From positions 1-64,000 of the forward strand of contig NZ_JABBFZ010000029.1 in assembly GCF_012927125.1 (NCBI RefSeq): a stretch of DNA of 64,000 bases, written 5' to 3'. A program made the position numbers and the translations under genes. Position 1 is the stretch's first letter, and the number at the start of each line of letters is the position of its first letter. Source of the DNA: Paraburkholderia antibiotica. GTDB taxonomy: Bacteria; Pseudomonadota; Gammaproteobacteria; Burkholderiales; Burkholderiaceae. A model generated the notes under the pieces. The model was given only the letters and a program-made list of their open reading frames with translations, did no database searches and was not told the DNA's origin. Shown in pieces: positions 62,385 to 64,000 of the stretch.

Positions 62385-64000
62385 ATGCAAAATAATCAAC
62401 AGGGGACGCTGCGGGCTGCTCCAGGTCGAGATCTTTTCGTGCCGCGGCTCCTCATCGGCATTTTTCAGGGATTAATACTGCATCTGCTCACGAATGCTGC
62501 GCATCATCGCAGCGGCATTGCAACTATCCCCCTTCTACTCTTTCCGTTGCTTCTTGTTAGCCTGTTTATCCCGTCGACGTTTATCGTGGGCCTACAACGA
62601 ATGAGGGTGGCTCGGCTCGCGATGTGGGCCGCCGCGCTTGCCGCCATTGTGGCAATCCTCGGCAGTCACGACGCATGGCGATCGGCGGGCGTTGAACTTG
62701 CCGGCATGCAACCACCCGGCCGCACCGGAGTTCCGCTGCCTTCATTGGCCGTGACCTTCTACAGCGGCGTGATTGTATTTATTGGATATTGCCTCGTTCT
62801 CGCCGGGGAGACCGCAAGGTCGTGGTTTGCCCCGTACGACTTGTACTTCGAGTGCAGTTGGAAACTCGGGCTGCAAGTCTGTCTGTCCGGGTTGTTCGTA
62901 TGTGCGCTCTTTCTTGTGCTCTGGCTGGGGGCAGCACTCTTCCTGTTGCTGAAGCTGGATTTCCTCCGGCAACTCCTGCGCGAATCATGGTTCAACATTC
63001 CCGTGAGCACAATGGCGTTTGCGTCGGCCCTGCACATCACCGATGTGAGACCAGACATCATCCGGGGCTCGCGCACGCTTGTCCTGTCTCTTCTCTCCTG
63101 GCTGCTCCTGGTCCTCGTCGTCATCGTTGGCGGATTCCTCGCGACCCTGCCGTTCACGGGACTCGGATTGCTATGGGCTACGCGGTCCGCTACGTGGATC
63201 CTGCTTGGCGTTGCGGCGCTAAAGGTAGTCTTCATCAATGCCGCCTTCAAGAGTGGCCTGGAGTCCGATCAGGCACCACGAGTGTTGCGAGTCTGCATGA
63301 GAATTTCATGTCTGATGCTACCCGTGCTGGTGATACTGGCGACTTACGCCCTCGCGCTGCGCATTGGGCAGTATGGGCTTACGCCACACCGCGTATTGGC
63401 CTGTGCTGGAGCATTCGTTGCTTACTTCTATGCCATCGGCTATACATGGGCGGCGGTCGCTCGCTCTGACACTCTCACGAGAATTGCGCCTGTGAACGTG
63501 GTCACGGCGTGGGTATCACTCGCGGTACTTGTTGCCGTATTCACGCCGCTGGCTGATCCGGCACGGCTGTCGGTGGCCAGTCAGGTAGACCGTCTCCTCG
63601 CCGGGAGAGTGGCACCCGATAAATTCGACTACACCTTCCTGCGATACAGATCTGCAAGATATGGCATGCAGGCCCTCGCACGGTTGCAAGGGGAAACAAA
63701 TGGGTCGAACGCTGCAACCGTTCGCGAACTGAGCAAGCAGGTTGCGAATCAGCCCACTCCGGGCCCTTTGGGTGTGGCTCGTCCGGACGCCGCAACACTA
63801 GCTCGCAATATCGTGTCACGCACTCCCGGGCAGTCGGTTCCGTCGTCATTTCTCTCCATGGACTGGAAGCAGGCTACGCAAAACTGGATGCTCCCAGTTT
63901 GCCTGAACTCTGTTGAAGTGAAGTGCGACGCTTATCTCGTCGACCTGACCGGAGAGCACAAACTTCAGGTTGTACTCTTCCCGAACGGCGGAAGCGCGGG
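62385..64000 (+). CDS. DUF4153-family membrane protein (cut by window end)
   Basis: The frame is open from ATG 62385 (MQNNQQGTLRAAP) to the last base, at least 538 residues. The first 400 contain about ten hydrophobic segments (LLIGIFQGLILHLL, LVLSLLSWLLLVLVVIVGG, YALALRIGQYGLTPHRVL), with DIIRGSRTLVL and TRSATWILLG as I recall for DUF4153. After about 400 the chain is soluble and probably periplasmic. The function is unknown. GC content and codon bias are lower than in the genes to the left. GTGGAA lies just upstream of the ATG, a weak ribosome site. Confidence 0.85.
   Translation, partial: MQNNQQGTLRAAPGRDLFVPRLLIGIFQGLILHLLTNAAHHRSGIATIPLLLFPLLLVSLFIPSTFIVGLQRMRVARLAMWAAALAAIVAILGSHDAWRSAGVELAGMQPPGRTGVPLPSLAVTFYSGVIVFIGYCLVLAGETARSWFAPYDLYFECSWKLGLQVCLSGLFVCALFLVLWLGAALFLLLKLDFLRQLLRESWFNIPVSTMAFASALHITDVRPDIIRGSRTLVLSLLSWLLLVLVVIVGGFLATLPFTGLGLLWATRSATWILLGVAALKVVFINAAFKSGLESDQAPRVLRVCMRISCLMLPVLVILATYALALRIGQYGLTPHRVLACAGAFVAYFYAIGYTWAAVARSDTLTRIAPVNVVTAWVSLAVLVAVFTPLADPARLSVASQVDRLLAGRVAPDKFDYTFLRYRSARYGMQALARLQGETNGSNAATVRELSKQVANQPTPGPLGVARPDAATLARNIVSRTPGQSVPSSFLSMDWKQATQNWMLPVCLNSVEVKCDAYLVDLTGEHKLQVVLFPNGGSA

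Noticed and set aside
1..64000. CRISPR arrays, tRNA or rRNA genes, insertion sequences, prophage genes
   Set aside because: No repeat-spacer pattern, no cloverleaf with a TTCGA arm in place, no transposase or integrase, and no phage structural genes were seen.

Overview
The window looks like a stretch of a Burkholderiaceae chromosome, most likely Paraburkholderia or Burkholderia, possibly the secondary replicon. The support is the high GC content with strong GC bias at third codon positions, two general porins of the betaproteobacterial type (mature N-terminus with SVTLYG, terminal Phe), DUF4148 proteins, a VpsR-like sigma-54 activator and a Pseudomonas/Burkholderia-style divergent cobalamin cluster. 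The genus is an inference. I see no rRNA, tRNA, CRISPR array, insertion sequence or prophage.

Left part (1-31.6 kb): three small proteins of unknown function (0.5-1.9 kb); a porin divergent from an AAA ATPase/VWA pair that resembles CobS/CobT (2.0-6.4 kb); a MarC-type membrane protein; a DUF3311 plus sodium:solute symporter operon closed by a strong terminator; a glutathione transferase; a diguanylate cyclase overlapping an Ala/Pro-rich membrane protein; a FUSC-type membrane protein; a cupredoxin with a Tat-exported metallophosphoesterase; a sigma-54 activator; an epoxide hydrolase divergent from surE; DUF4148 proteins; a DMT permease; a large GH5-like/PA14 lipoprotein; a beta-carbonic anhydrase; an AraC/GyrI-like regulator with an alpha/beta hydrolase; a rhomboid protease gene broken by an in-frame TGA; and a second porin.

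Centre (32-45 kb): a small lipoprotein and an EAL protein with a degenerate GGDEF region, then the cobalamin corrin-ring cluster in two divergent arms. The minus arm is cobL, cbiD, cobK, cobM; the plus arm is cobG, cobH, cobI and a cbiG-cobJ fusion. Within each arm most genes overlap or nearly touch. Together they cover most steps from precorrin-2 to hydrogenobyrinate. Between the arms lie an AT-rich stretch, inverted repeats and a sigma-54 activator that lacks an N-terminal sensory domain. I found no cobalamin riboswitch.

Right part (45-64 kb): a LysR regulator divergent from an EamA permease; a YhaO/YhaN (SbcD/SbcC-like) nuclease-ATPase operon; a DUF445 protein; an AI-2E-family permease with an added soluble C-terminal domain; an FAD monooxygenase with a DUF2783 partner; a glutathione transferase facing the remains of a LysR gene; an ArsR-SRPBCC operon with a palindrome over its start codon; an RhlE-type RNA helicase; an SDR dehydrogenase followed by a gene remnant; and a DUF4153 membrane protein cut by the window end.

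No single locus is clearly a wholly new system. The most unusual points are the sensor-less sigma-54 activator and AT-rich control region inside the cob cluster, the Ala/Asn/Ser-rich insertions in several Cob enzymes, the nonsense-interrupted rhomboid gene, and the CobST-like pair far from the cob genes.
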